Positions 46,101 through 57,258 of a stretch of DNA of 64,000 nucleotides are shown here, piece after piece. The stretch is from NCBI RefSeq assembly GCF_018812025.1, contig NC_063050.1, positions 10,137,015 through 10,201,014 on the forward strand, read 5' to 3'. The notes under the pieces were generated by a model that was not told where the DNA came from, did not search any database, and saw nothing but the letters and a program-made list of their open reading frames with translations. Each line of letters opens with the position of its first letter. The first letter of the stretch is position 1. Origin of the DNA: Megalobrama amblycephala. Taxonomy: Eukaryota > Chordata > Actinopteri > Cypriniformes > Xenocyprididae. The position numbers and the translations under genes were made by a program.

Positions 46101-48016
46101 AGGACATAATGAAATACTGAAGGAGAATGCTGAAGTGGAGCAATTTCTGGCTAGTCCCTTGTCTGTCCAGGTACAGAGTTACCTCTCCAAGTTGCCCAGC
46201 AACAGAAGCGAAAAGCATTGGCCTACTGGAGGATCAACAAAGTTCATTTCCCAGCACTTGCTCCACTTTCCCGAACCTACCTCTCTGCTCCATGTACCAG
46301 CATTAAAAGTGAGCACTTGTTTGGCTTGGCTGGAAATGTGATAGATGAAAGGAGAAATCGATTATTAGGTGACAAGGCAGAGATGGTTCTGTTTGTGAAG
46401 AAAACTTACCATTAATGCTCAAGTAATAGCATTTTGCCTATAAGTTGGCAACAAAGAAAAAGTGCTTTGTTATTTAATTATTACCCACTGACTGCACTAT
46501 TATTGGGAAGAGTATTGTACACTTCAGTTTTGTCCATTCATAGGATCTTTGGTCAATTTATAAAGTTGTTTTGTTTTATGAAGTAGCTCATTTTCAGTTA
46601 ACTGTTATTTCTACCTCTTTCCAGTCACAGAGGCCACATATACACTGCAGCTAAATTCGGTTGTTAGTTCACCTTTTAGTGCTTAATCACATTCTGTACA
46701 CACACAGTACAGTAAAATACAGGTGTGACAACCTCGTTCTGCAACCACATTAACTCCTGAAAAATACAGGTAGTGACAACCGCATTAACAGAAATATGCA
46801 GTGTGTACGGAACCGAACCGAACTGAACAACTAGTTGTTAATCGGAGATGTGTCTCTCTTCTGTATGTGCGGTCAATCACAGGGAAAGCATGAGTCTTGA
46901 CTCATTCGAGTTGCCAGATCTTGCTAGAAAAATCAGCGAACAAGAATAAGCCCATAATAAACCGAAATAAATCCAAATGCTTTATGCTGAAAATAAGACC
47001 AAAATATCACGATTCATGTCTGCTCATACTTTAATAACTCAATAAACCCGTTCGCTTTATGAGACAAGCTTAAACAACAATCCCAGATACGCTTATAATG
47101 AGTGATCATGCACAGAAAGACTGTGGCACTCTGTGTGAAACAGGCTGTACAAGCATAAACAAAACACGATGCCTCCTTCGACTGTGTTAGTGTGTTTAGT
47201 TAAATTGCTGAAAATAACAAGTGTTTTGTCACTTTAATATTACTTTGGTCACGATAACGATACCAAACACGAGAGATGTCAGAACGTCGCTGTGGTTTCC
47301 AAGCTGTCAATCATCGCATTTTCGAGAGCGAGTCGTGTTCCATACACAGATGTAATGATAATTTAGGGGATTCACTCCCGCATTTAAATGCGGTTGTCAC
47401 TCCAGAAACTTACAGTGTCCACATGGCCAGACAGATCCTGTAACTTGGTGCAGTATGGGGGAAATTGCAATGTGTAATAATTTATTATTTATTTATAATT
47501 TATAATTTATAATTTATTATTTGTTCTCAAGAAAAGTACATTTTTGTTTGTATACGCTGTCAATTATAGTTCTTAGAAAGAAAATTTGAATCTGCAAAAA
47601 ATGGTATCGGCAGGTCAGGCTTACAAAAAATCGGAAATGGCCAAAAAAATTGCAATTGGTGTATCTCTAGTGAATTAAACATCAAATAAGTTCTGATTGG
47701 TTGTAACTGTGTCAAATCATTGTCTTTAAAGGGGAATCATGTGGATGAAAAAGAGAAATGACACACAGGAGTCTCCGGTGAGAACAATTTATTTGGTTAT
47801 CAGTAGTTAACTGATCAGGTAAATTAATTGATAATTAAAAGATTAAAAGCCTGAATGTAGTTGTGACTTTATCGAGTTTTTATAGAAATTATTTATTTTC
47901 TCTCTATTCTGTTTTTCTTAATGGCAAAGATGGTTCAATTCAGACCTCATCATGACAGCCACAAAGCTTGTGATGTTGAATTGTGTGAACATGGAAATGA
48001 TAAATGTTCTAACTGA
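43179..48016 (+). CDS. Gene C: CD22/Siglec-like receptor, three Ig domains, truncated tail
   Basis: Exons 43179-43221, 43319-43687, 43775-44023, 44111-44359, 44439-44511 and 47732-47777 are all in phase. Entry into 47930-48016 gives a stop at 48014-48016 (371 codons). Signal peptide 1-14 (MAAPLPLIFLLMIH). V-set 15-137 keeps Cys31, Cys42, Cys91 and Arg109. Nine extra residues lie between Arg109 and the G-strand Trp compared with gene A. Two C2 domains and an uncharged transmembrane segment follow, then MKKRN. The tail exon has lost its GTAAAT donor (GATAAA here), a deletion removes the NPVYENV site, and the ITIM exon downstream is frameshifted. The intron after the transmembrane exon holds a 2.9-kb hAT. 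It may be a surface receptor without its own inhibitory motif, or a decaying gene. Confidence 0.7.
44763..47669 (+). mobile_element. hAT transposon in intron of gene C
   Basis: The ends TAGAGATGCACCGAT and (complement of the right end) TAGAGATACACCAATTG form the inverted repeats. GTGAATTA flanks both sides exactly (44755-44762 and 47670-47677), the 8-bp duplication of hAT. Length 2907 bp. It is absent from the matching introns of genes A and B, so it inserted after the duplication. Confidence 0.9.
44889..46415 (+). pseudogene. Degraded hAT transposase
   Basis: A BED-type zinc finger start is visible near 44950-45060 (ICKTCKTKV with a C-x-x-C pair). Catalytic-domain fragments lie at 45526-46120. 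The C-terminal dimerisation region is at 46218-46415 (IKSEHLFGLAGNVIDERRNRL, ending near EMVLFVKK). They lie in at least three frames with stops between, so no intact transposase is encoded. Confidence 0.7.
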
Positions 48017-48348
48017 GGATTGCCCACACTTTTACCCTAAATTAATTAAATGCTCCTCAATGTCAGTGTGAAAATATCAAATTTCTTTTGACTAAGTAAT
48101 TGGGAATTAAAATAACACAATCCTGTTTTTACTCTTCATTCTATTCATTCATAAAGGCTGCTCAACTCGGCTCTGAACTAGTCTGTGTATGAAAATCTTC
48201 CAGTAAGTAAGAAAACCCACAAGATAGACACAATATATTAGCCTTTCCTCATGACTAATGTTCTTGATGCTTTTATTTACATATTTCGCTATTAATATGT
48301 TTTCACTTTCTTTCTTTCTTTCTTAATCAGCATAACAAGAGGCTGTAA
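48017..48348 (+). pseudogene. Relic cytoplasmic exons of gene C
   Basis: 48157-48202 corresponds to the 60-bp ITIM exon of genes A and B but is 46 bp long. The 14-bp loss shifts the frame, giving TGA at the ITIM position in the ancestral phase. The acceptor (ATAAAG) and donor (GTAAGT) persist. 48331-48348 is the last exon (six codons, one fewer than in genes A and B). The ITIM letters can be read only in a shifted frame. Confidence 0.7.
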
Positions 48349-48870
48349 TATTCTGAACACACAGCAAATACATTACAGACTTTATGGCTCTTTTTGTGGG
48401 TGGGGCCCTTAATGACTGACAGGAGTGCCGTGATGACCTGTGACTGAAGTCATTTGGGGATCATTTTATAGATGAATGGGCAAACATGGAAGTAAACAGT
48501 TAATGAATTGATATAAAAGTGTGTGATCACTTAAGGGCTTTTTTTATGTGTTTTGGAGCTTATTTACATTATTAGTGTTTTTAACCTTTAGTATCAGTAG
48601 GCTATTGATCTGTTTCAAATGAAATGCAGAAAAAATAAGGCTCTAGTTGTACGATTCCACAATTTTCTGTCTTTAAATACATCGGAATAACAGCATAACA
48701 AATATTAAAGAGCATTACATTGAGAGTTTGCTAGAGAAAAACAAACTATTTAGTCAAATTACTAATATAATAATTATAATACTAAACAAAATTATACAGC
48801 CGCAATCTTGCTGTTGATCGGAACAACAACATTTCAGTAAACAAGTCCTTAATATAGCAACTTACGTTTC
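48349..48870. other. 3' flank of gene C, then unassigned sequence
   Basis: Homologous to the 3' UTRs of genes A and B to about 48465 (GGGCCCTTAATGACTGACAGG), then nothing recognised. No AATAAA was found in the homologous position. Confidence 0.4.
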
Positions 48871-48874
48871 AACT

Positions 48875-49140
48875 TGAAATTTGTCCATATTCCTCCTCCT
48901 CCGACGATGGCGACGAAAACAGTTCCAACAGAAGCAGCCACAGAAGCAACTCGTGAGTGACTAACCGAAACACAGGCTGAAAGCCGGACCGGAATAGTAT
49001 TGGTGGAGCGGAGCAACAGACATTCCCCTCCCCGCTCAAAGCGTCATGTAATCCGCCCTTCGAGCTCCACTTCGGGTTTTCAATCTCATGCTCGGAGTGA
49101 TACTGCAGAAGGAAACGCAGGTGAAATTACTTAAAAAAAT
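48875..49140. promoter_or_regulatory. GC-rich island with possible first exons on both strands
   Basis: A + strand ATG at 48906 opens a short frame (MATKTVPTEAATEAT) that reaches a GTGAGT. A - strand ATG near 48889 opens MDKFQVET and reaches GTAAGT. The block is more GC-rich and CpG-rich than its surroundings. It may be a bidirectional promoter relic. No downstream gene was found in the window. Confidence 0.2.
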
Positions 49141-49385
49141 TGTGCTTCCTACAAACACGAGTTGACATTAGCTTAATTGTTGTATACAATGTTATTCTTA
49201 TGACAAATACATATGTTGAATGATAGTAAAAATTTAAATGTCATTTGGAAGTCAAATTGTATCCAGATTCTACAGATTCAGATATTCTGTAAATGAATAA
49301 TTACCTAATAAAAATAATACTGCAAGAACAGCTAATTATAGTGGAGTATTATTTACTATATCATGATAATTATGTACAAAAACAT

Positions 49386-49387
<2 letters not shown>

Positions 49388-49442
<55 letters not shown>
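49388..49442. repeat. (CA)n(TA)n microsatellite
   Basis: About ten CA units followed by about 16 TA units. The TA run continues on the far side of the hAT-like element at 61987. Confidence 0.9.
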
Positions 49443-49445
<3 letters not shown>

Positions 49446-49499
49446 GGACGTGCACAGACATTTTGGGGGGCAGGGGCTCAAGTGGAAAAAGGCACTTCT

Positions 49500-50180
49500 C
49501 ATAATTATTTATTTAAAAAATTAATAAACCCTTAAATATATTAAGACAACTCTGACTTCCTTACCAATTTATTTTAATTCCCTTACACTCACACAATTGT
49601 TTTATACTCCACAGATTTCTACAAAATAATCAGTTCACACAGAGACCATGTTCTTCTTTAGTATTCAGGTGTTTATCACAAGAGCAGGCAACAGCAACTA
49701 CTTTCAAGTAGCTATATATTTAGAATAAATTACTGCACCAAGGAGAGGGACGTAGTTTCACTAATAATTTGTTTATTTTGCACAAATCAATAAATCGTTT
49801 TAATTCTTTTGGTGTTATTGTAATACTTCTTTCATGTAGGGGACGATTTTAAGATTTTGGTTCATTTTTGCTGCCATGTCTTTTACTCTAATGGAAAGAA
49901 AACTTAACCCTAAATCCTAACTTAACCTGGTTGCACATGCCACATTTAGATGTACTACCATCCGTCTGTTTGCATGTGTAGATTTCTTCTAAATTAACCA
50001 AAACAAGCTAATCTGTATATTTAAACACATCAAGAGTTGTTTTTCCCCCCTGAAATGTTATAAATACATTATATATTATAATAAATGCCTGCAGAGGGCA
50101 CCAAAAGCCTGCTGATTTTTGTAGTTACACAGCACAGCACGATCAAATCCACGATCAAAGCCAACAACCATAATTAAAAA
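49500..50180. other. hAT-like core, no gene recognised
   Basis: AT-rich sequence of the outer element with no supported ORF. Confidence 0.35.
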
Positions 50181-50458
50181 TATAGCTGCAAGCAGCAATT
50201 CGGGGCCAAGCCCCAGAAGGGGCAGTAGCGCAATACGGAGCAGGAAGAGCAAAAACAGCAGAAATTGAATGTACATGCAAAACAGCTGGTTCAGAAGGAC
50301 AGGTGGAAATGAAATGAAAATCAATAGAAGTTCAGAGAATGAACAGGGAATGAACTAAAAACACTTGTATCTCATTCAAGAGGAATAAAGATTAGTACAA
50401 TGCTTATTTGGATAAAAAAGGTATCAAAATGACTCATTACACACAATTGTGTAAAGGA

Positions 50459-50531
50459 ACCCCACACGGGATTCGAACCCACGACCTCCGAGTCCAGTGT
50501 CCATTTCTCATCTCATTGCACCACTGTGCAG
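50459..50531 (-). repeat. tRNA-like segment 1
   Basis: The - strand has a consensus B box GGTTCGAATCC inside a plausible T arm (GTGGG stem), and an A-box-like GTGGTGCAATGAG 5' of it at tRNA spacing. The acceptor stem does not close well. Probably a tRNA-derived repeat module and not a functional tRNA. Confidence 0.4.
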
Positions 50532-50860
50532 GTGAATGTTGGCACACCTGCCGAAGTTCATTAGTTCATGTGAAAATGAACTCAAAATGAAGAATTTTTA
50601 TAAAACTGCACTGAATGTTATATTTAATAACTACTTTAGATCATTCTGCAGCTCATCATGCTGTAGCGCAATACAGAGCAGGAAGAGGAAAAACAGCAGA
50701 AAATGAACAAACATGAAACAGCTGGTTCAGAATTACGGGCGAAAATGAACTCAGAATGTACATAAGCTTAGATGAAAATGAACACAGCATGAAACAAAAA
50801 GCATTTATTTCTAATCCAAGAGGCAGTAAAGGAATCAAAACACACTATTTCATAAAACCG

Positions 50861-50948
50861 CTCCACCTGGGATTCGAACCCACTATCTTGGGGTGCAGAG
50901 CTCATCAGGTAACTGGCTTTACACATTGAGCTACTTGAGGATGCACAT
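50861..50948 (-). repeat. tRNA-like segment 2
   Basis: The - strand has A-box-like TAGCTCAATGTG and B box GGTTCGAATCC separated by about 50 bases. The acceptor stem is poor. Confidence 0.45.
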
Positions 50949-51748
50949 TCAACAATCTGTGGAAGAGAACTTTTAGTGTAAGAAAGAATTTACAAAAAAG
51001 CATTACTTAGCATGCTAACCATATTAGCATGCTAAGCTAACTTAATGCTAATGAAGCTCATGGTTAACTTGATAGCTGAAGAGCCACATTAAAGAGAATG
51101 ACAACTGGTTAGCATGCTAAGCAATTAGCATGCTAAGCTAACTAGCATAAGACAACAAACACAAGCAAGGTCACATTCAGAGATGAATATCTTGGGAATG
51201 GTAGCGAATATCAAAAATCCATTCAGTCATTTCTGTGCGGCTCGGTCCAAAGATCACCTGAGCTGATTTTGGACAAAATTGGACAAAAATTGTAGGAGGA
51301 GTAGTGAAAAAATGGAATACTGTACTTTTCAAAATGGCCACTACTGTACTGGGTGGAGTCTTAATGTAAGATATTGAATGTGATCAGTATGAAGAGAGGA
51401 ATCAGTTGTATTGACATTCATTTTTCTGGAACAAAGGGTTCAAAAGTTATAACCTTTACAAAAGTGAATATTTGAACTGGTGGTGGCGCTATAGACTTAG
51501 TCCTAGATACTCCAAAGTTGGTCAAATTACTTTTAATTACTATCACTACAAGCATGCCAAATTTGATAATTTTCCTTCTTATGGTTCATTGATTACCATA
51601 CAGGGGGAAGAAGAATAACTACGAATTTGGACATAAAGGAATTGCATGTGATAGCTTCAGATTAGACCAGTTTTAGGCAGAATGCCTAGAACAGACACAA
51701 GTTCTGCATCTTTTCCTGCCACAGTACCTCATGCGGTCTGGGCATGTG

Positions 51749-51823
51749 TCACACTGAGTTTCGAACCCACGATGCAGAGCATTCGGGATCCGTGGCGTAA
51801 CACATTGAGCTAATCAGCCATGC
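51749..51823 (-). repeat. tRNA-like segment 3 (array unit 1)
   Basis: The - strand has A-box-like TTAGCTCAATGTG and a B-box-like GGTTCGAAACT with one-base deviation. Confidence 0.45.
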
Positions 51824-53336
51824 AAGTTCATCAGTATGCTAAGCAGAGGTTTCAGTGTGAGAAAGAGTTCACAAAAAAAAAGCTTCATAGCATGTTAACC
51901 ATATTAGTATGCAAAGTTATTTAATGCCAACTAAGTTTTGGTTAACCTGTTGACTGAAGACCACATTAGAAAGAATAGCAATAGTTTAGCATGCTAAGCA
52001 ATTACTGTGCTAAGCTAACTAGTATAAGACAACAAACACAAGCAAGGTCACATTCAGAGATGAATATCTTGGGAATGGTAGCGAATATCAAAAATCCGTT
52101 CAGTCATTTCTGTGCGGCTCGGTCCAAAGATCATCTGAGCTGATTTTGGACAAAATTGACCAAAATTTGTGGGAGGAGTAGCGAAAAAACTGTTTTTGAT
52201 TTAATTCAATATGGCAGACAGGTACATTTAAGGAAAATGACAAATGACACATTGTCGGAATCGGCATAAGCCAGGGAATAAAATGACATAAAGCAGACAA
52301 ATTTTGGATAATGTTTTCAAAAGTTATAAGCAATTTTGCAAAAATCATTATATCTGTGGAACACTAGGTGGCGCTGTGCTGAAACTTCTCATGTACCTTC
52401 AGGACACTCTGATGGTCATATGTACCAAATTTTGTGATGATATGTCAAATTGTTTAAAAGTTATTGCAATTTATGACAAAATTCAAAATGGCGGACACGT
52501 GGTTCATACGATGTTGACGAATTCGATATCCTCGGATTCGGCATGGCACAGGGAATCCATAGACAGTTTTCTGACAAACTGTTCAAAAGTTATTGGCCAA
52601 AATAGCCATTTTTCATATCTCATGACCTGTAGGTGGCGCTGTTCCCAAATTTGGCATGGAACCTCAGCTCATGGTCTTGATCAATTGTACCAATTTTTGT
52701 TTTGATTGCTCAAAGTTTGGCCGAGATACAGCCTCTATAGCAATTTTGGGTCAACCTCGTTAACTTCGTGACATCATAACTTTTGAACAAAGATGAATAA
52801 AAAAATCTGTTCAGTCATTTCTGTGCGGCTCAGACCAAAGATCACCTGATCAAAGTTTGGACAAAATTGGACAAATTTTGAAGGAGGAGTAGCGAAAAAA
52901 CTGAATACTGTACTTTTCAAAATGGCCACTACTGTACTGGGTGGAGACTTAATGTAAGATATTGAATGTGATCAGTATGAAGAGAGGAATCAGTTGTATT
53001 GACATTCATTTTTCTGGAACAAAGGGTTCAAAAGTTATAACCTTTACAAAAGTGAATATTTGAACTGGTGGTGGCGCTATAGACTTAGTCCTAGATACTC
53101 CAAAGTTGGTCAAATTACTTTTAATTACTATCACTACAAGCATGCCAAATTTGATAATTTTCCTTCTTATGGTTCATTGATTACCATACAGGGGGAAGAA
53201 GAATAACTACGAATTTGGACATAAAGGAATTGCATGTGATAGCTTCAGATTAGACCAGTTTTAGGCAGAATGCCTAGAACAGACACAAGTTCTGCATCTT
53301 TTCCTGCCACAGTACCTCATGCGGTCTGGGCATGTG

Positions 53337-53411
53337 TCACACTGAGTTTCGAACCCACGATGCAGAGCATTCGGGATCCGTGGCGTAACACATTGAGCTA
53401 ATCAGCCATGC
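53337..53411 (-). repeat. tRNA-like segment 4 (array unit 2)
   Basis: Copy of segment 3 displaced by 1588 bp. Confidence 0.45.
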
Positions 53412-54926
53412 AAGTTCATCAGTATGCTAAGCAGAGGTTTCAGTGTGAGAAAGAGTTCACAAAAAAAAAAGCTTCATAGCATGTTAACCATATTAGTATG
53501 CAAAGTTATTTAATGCCAACTAAGTTTTGGTTAACCTGTTGACTGAAGACCACATTAGAAAGAATAGCAATAGTTTAGCATGCTAAGCAATTACTGTGCT
53601 AAGCTAACTAGTATAAGACAACAAACACAAGCAAGGTCACATTCAGAGATGAATATCTTGGGAATGGTAGCGAATATCAAAAATCCGTTCAGTCATTTCT
53701 GTGCGGCTCGGTCCAAAGATCATCTGAGCTGATTTTGGACAAAATTGACCAAAATTTGTGGGAGGAGTAGCGAAAAAACTGTTTTTGATTTAATTCAATA
53801 TGGCAGACAGGTACATTTAAGGAAAATGACAAATGACACATTGTCGGAATCGGCATAAGCCAGGGAATAAAATGACATAAAGCAGACAAATTTTGGATAA
53901 TGTTTTCAAAAGTTATAAGCAATTTTGCAAAAATCATTATATCTGTGGAACACTAGGTGGCGCTGTGCTGAAACTTCTCATGTACCTTCAGGACACTCTG
54001 ATGGTCATATGTACCAAATTTTGTGATGATATGTCAAATTGTTTAAAAGTTATTGCAATTTATGACAAAATTCAAAATGGCGGACACGTGGTTCATCCGA
54101 TGTTGACGAATTCGATATCCTCGGATTCGGCATGGCACAGGGAATCCATAGACAGTTTTCTGACAAACTGTTCAAAAGTTATTGGCCAAAATAGCCATTT
54201 TTCATATCTCATGACCTGTAGGTGGCGCTGTTCCCAAATTTGGCATGGAACCTCAGCTCATGGTCTTGATCAATTGTACCAATTTTAGTTTTGATTGCTC
54301 AAAGTTTGGCCGAGATACAGCCTCTATAGCAATTTTGGGTCAACCTCGTTAACTTCGTGACATCATAACTTTTGAACAAAGATGAATAAAAAAAATCTGT
54401 TCAGTCATTTCTGTGCGGCTCAGACCAAAGATCACCTGATCAAAGTTTGGACAAAATTGGACAAATTTTGAAGGAGGAGTAGCGAAAAAACTGAATACTG
54501 TACTTTTCAAAATGGCCACTACTGTACTGGGTGGAGACTTAATGTAAGATATTGAATGTGATCAGTATGAAGAGAGGAATCAGTTGTATTGACATTCATT
54601 TTTCTGGAACAAAGGGTTCAAAAGTTATAACCTTTACAAAAGTGAATATTTGAACTGGTGGTGGCGCTATAGACTTAGTCCTAGATACTCCAAAGTTGGT
54701 CAAATTACTTTTAATTACTATCACTACAAGCATGCCAAATTTGATAATTTTCCTTCTTATGGTTCATTGATTACCATACAGGGGGAAGAAGAATAACTAC
54801 GAATTTGGACATAAAGGAATTGCATGTGATAGCTTCAGATTAGACCAGTTTTAGGCAGAATGCCTAGAACAGACACAAGTTCTGCATCTTTTCCTGCCAC
54901 AGTACCTCATGCGGTCTGGGCATGTG

Positions 54927-55001
54927 TCACACTGAGTTTCGAACCCACGATGCAGAGCATTCGGGATCCGTGGCGTAACACATTGAGCTAATCAGCCATG
55001 C
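54927..55001 (-). repeat. tRNA-like segment 5 (array unit 3)
   Basis: Copy of segment 4 displaced by 1590 bp. Confidence 0.45.
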
Positions 55002-56470
55002 AAGTTCATCAGTATGCTAAGCAGAGGTTTCAGTGTGAGAAAGAGTTCACAAAAAAAAAAGCTTCATAGCATGTTAACCATATTAGTATGCAAAGTTATT
55101 TAATGCCAACTAAGTTTTGGTTAACCTGTTGACTGAAGACCACATTAGAAAGAATAGCAATAGTTTAGCATGCTAAGCAATTACTGTGCTAAGCTAACTA
55201 GCATAAGACAACAAACACAAGCAAGGTCACATTCAGAGATGAATATCTCGGAAATGGTAGTGAATATCAAAAATCTGTTCAGTCATTTCTGTGCGGCTCG
55301 GTCCAAAGATCATCTGAGCTGATTTTGGACAAAATTGACCAAAATTTGTAGGAGGAGTAGCGAAAAAACTGTTTTTCATTTACTTCAATATGGCAGACAG
55401 GTACATTTAAGGAAAATGACAAATGATACATTGTCGGAATCGGCATAAGCCAGGGAATAAAATGACATGAAGCATACACATTTTGGAAAGTGTTTTCAAA
55501 AGTTATAAGCGTTTTTGAAATAATCATTACATCTGTGGAACAGTAGGTGGCGCTGTGCTGAAACTTCTCAGGTACCTTCACGACCTTCTAAAGGTCATAC
55601 ATACCAATTTTTGTGAAGATATGTCAAATTGTTTAAAAGATATCGCAATTTATGACAAAATTCAAAATGGCGGACACGTGATTCATCCAATATTGACAGA
55701 ATCGGTATCGTCGGATTCGGCATGATCCAAGGAATCCATAGACACCAAGATCTTGATTTTCTGACAAACTGTTCAAAAGTTATTGGCCAAAATAGCCATT
55801 TTTCATATCTCATGACCTGTAGGTGGCGCTGTTCCCAAGTTTGGCATAGACCCTCAGACCATGGTTCTGATGAAGCGTACCAATTTTTGTTTCGATTGCT
55901 CAAAGTTTGGCCGAGATACAGCCTCTATACTAATTTCGGGTCGACCTCGTTAACTTCGTGACATCATAACCTTTGAACAAAGATGAATAAAAAAAATCTG
56001 TTCAGTCATTTCTGTGCGGCTCAGTCCAAAGATAATCTGATCAAAGATTGGACAAAATTGGACAAATTTTGAAGGAGGAGAAGCGAAAAAAACAAATACT
56101 GTACTTTTCAAAATGGCCGCTACTGTAATGGGTGGAGACTTAATGTAAGAAGTTGAATAGCATCAGCATGAAGAGACGAATCAGATGAACTAAATTAAAT
56201 TTTTCTATGACAAACAGTTCAAATGTTAAAACCGTTAGAATGTTGAAATTTTGAACTGGTGGTGGCGCTATAGAGTTGGTTCTAGAGACTCCAAATTTGG
56301 TCCAATCACTGTTCATGAGCATCTCTACAACTGTGCCAAATTTCATCATTTTCTCATGTTCCGTTGATAGGGCTGCCATAGACTCCCATTCGGGAGGAAG
56401 AATAATAATAATAAAAGGGAAAACGTACAATTACAATAGGGGCTACAGCCCCTTCGGGGCTTGGCCCCTA

Positions 56471-57258
56471 AATATATTATTAGTTAAATAATAATATTCG
56501 GCCACCTTTTTTTGATAGAAATGCCACTGTAATTTCTTTAACAAGAATATGTGGACATCAAACATGCAAAGACAGAGCGAGGGTTTACATTTTTATATGT
56601 ATTATCATGTGTAAGCGTAGATTTAAGAATAGCATTATGTAATGCTGTATTATGATTTTTGGATAGTTTTAATAAATCGTGCATCCTTTTCTTTAGAAAA
56701 CTGTCTAATAAAGCGGATCATGGATGTGCATCCATGGAAAGCTCCTCTTCTGGTATTGACAACCCTACAGAAATCTTTACCATGGTTCAAAACGCAATGC
56801 AAAGCACATTAAAATAATTAAAATTATAATATGATATAAATTGCATTAGTGTCAAATCAGGCAGATACGTTGATGGTGGTCAAACTATTAATGCGGCGTT
56901 AAACGTATAAATAATCTCAACCTTAAATAGCCAAAGTCACATGTTTGTGAACATATAGGCTACCTGAAAGAAATGCACGGGATGGATCCATCTAGGGCTT
57001 TTTTTCTTTTTCGCTTCTCATCGCCAGACAGCAGTTGTATTTTCCCGGGAATAGTTGTCACAAGTTTTCAGCCAGCAAGCAAACATGAGGTGGGGCGGGG
57101 TGCGCGCACGTTCGGGAATGAATGGTGTGTCGCGGAGGGAGGGCAGCTGAACTCGACAAAGCCGACTTGATATATAGTATATATTTTTTTTTATTATTAT
57201 TCAGCAAATATATTTGTTTAACAGGGAAGCTGTGCGTAAACAGGAATATATTCATTAA
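56471..57258. other. Core of the outer hAT-like element, no gene recognised
   Basis: AT-rich. A GC-rich patch lies at about 57085-57150. Short frames show no domain. Confidence 0.35.

Larger units (their letters stand above)
51321..56099. repeat. Tandem array of three ~1.59-kb units
   Basis: Unit starts, marked by TGTACTTTTCAAAATGGCC, lie at 51321, 52909, 54499 and 56100, giving units of 1588, 1590 and 1601 bp. Units 1 and 2 differ at only a few bases by eye. Unit 3 matches closely to about 55240, then diverges visibly. Each unit carries one tRNA-like segment and a repeated non-coding ORF that is broken in unit 3. Confidence 0.9.
50181..56470. mobile_element. 6.3-kb repeat with inverted GGGGCCAAGCCCC ends
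   Basis: The left end GGGGCCAAGCCCCAGAAGGG reappears inverted at the right (CCCCTTCGGGGCTTGGCCCC). Inside are tRNA-like segments in - orientation and a 1.59-kb tandem array. Recurrent words include GGTGGCGCTATAGACTTAG and TTAGCATGCTAAG. No conserved ORF. The ends resemble the interspersed repeats at 28719 and 32070, so they may be one superfamily. It is not named here. Confidence 0.6.

Noticed and set aside
52304..54288. Repeated ~130-codon ORFs in the tandem array (52304-52705, 53893-54288) and their - strand partners
   Set aside because: They are identical because the DNA is duplicated. Unit 3 does not keep the frame open, and no domain is visible.
50459..55001. Calling the five tRNA-like segments functional tRNA genes
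   Set aside because: The acceptor stems do not pair convincingly by eye, one B box deviates, and all lie in a transposable repeat.
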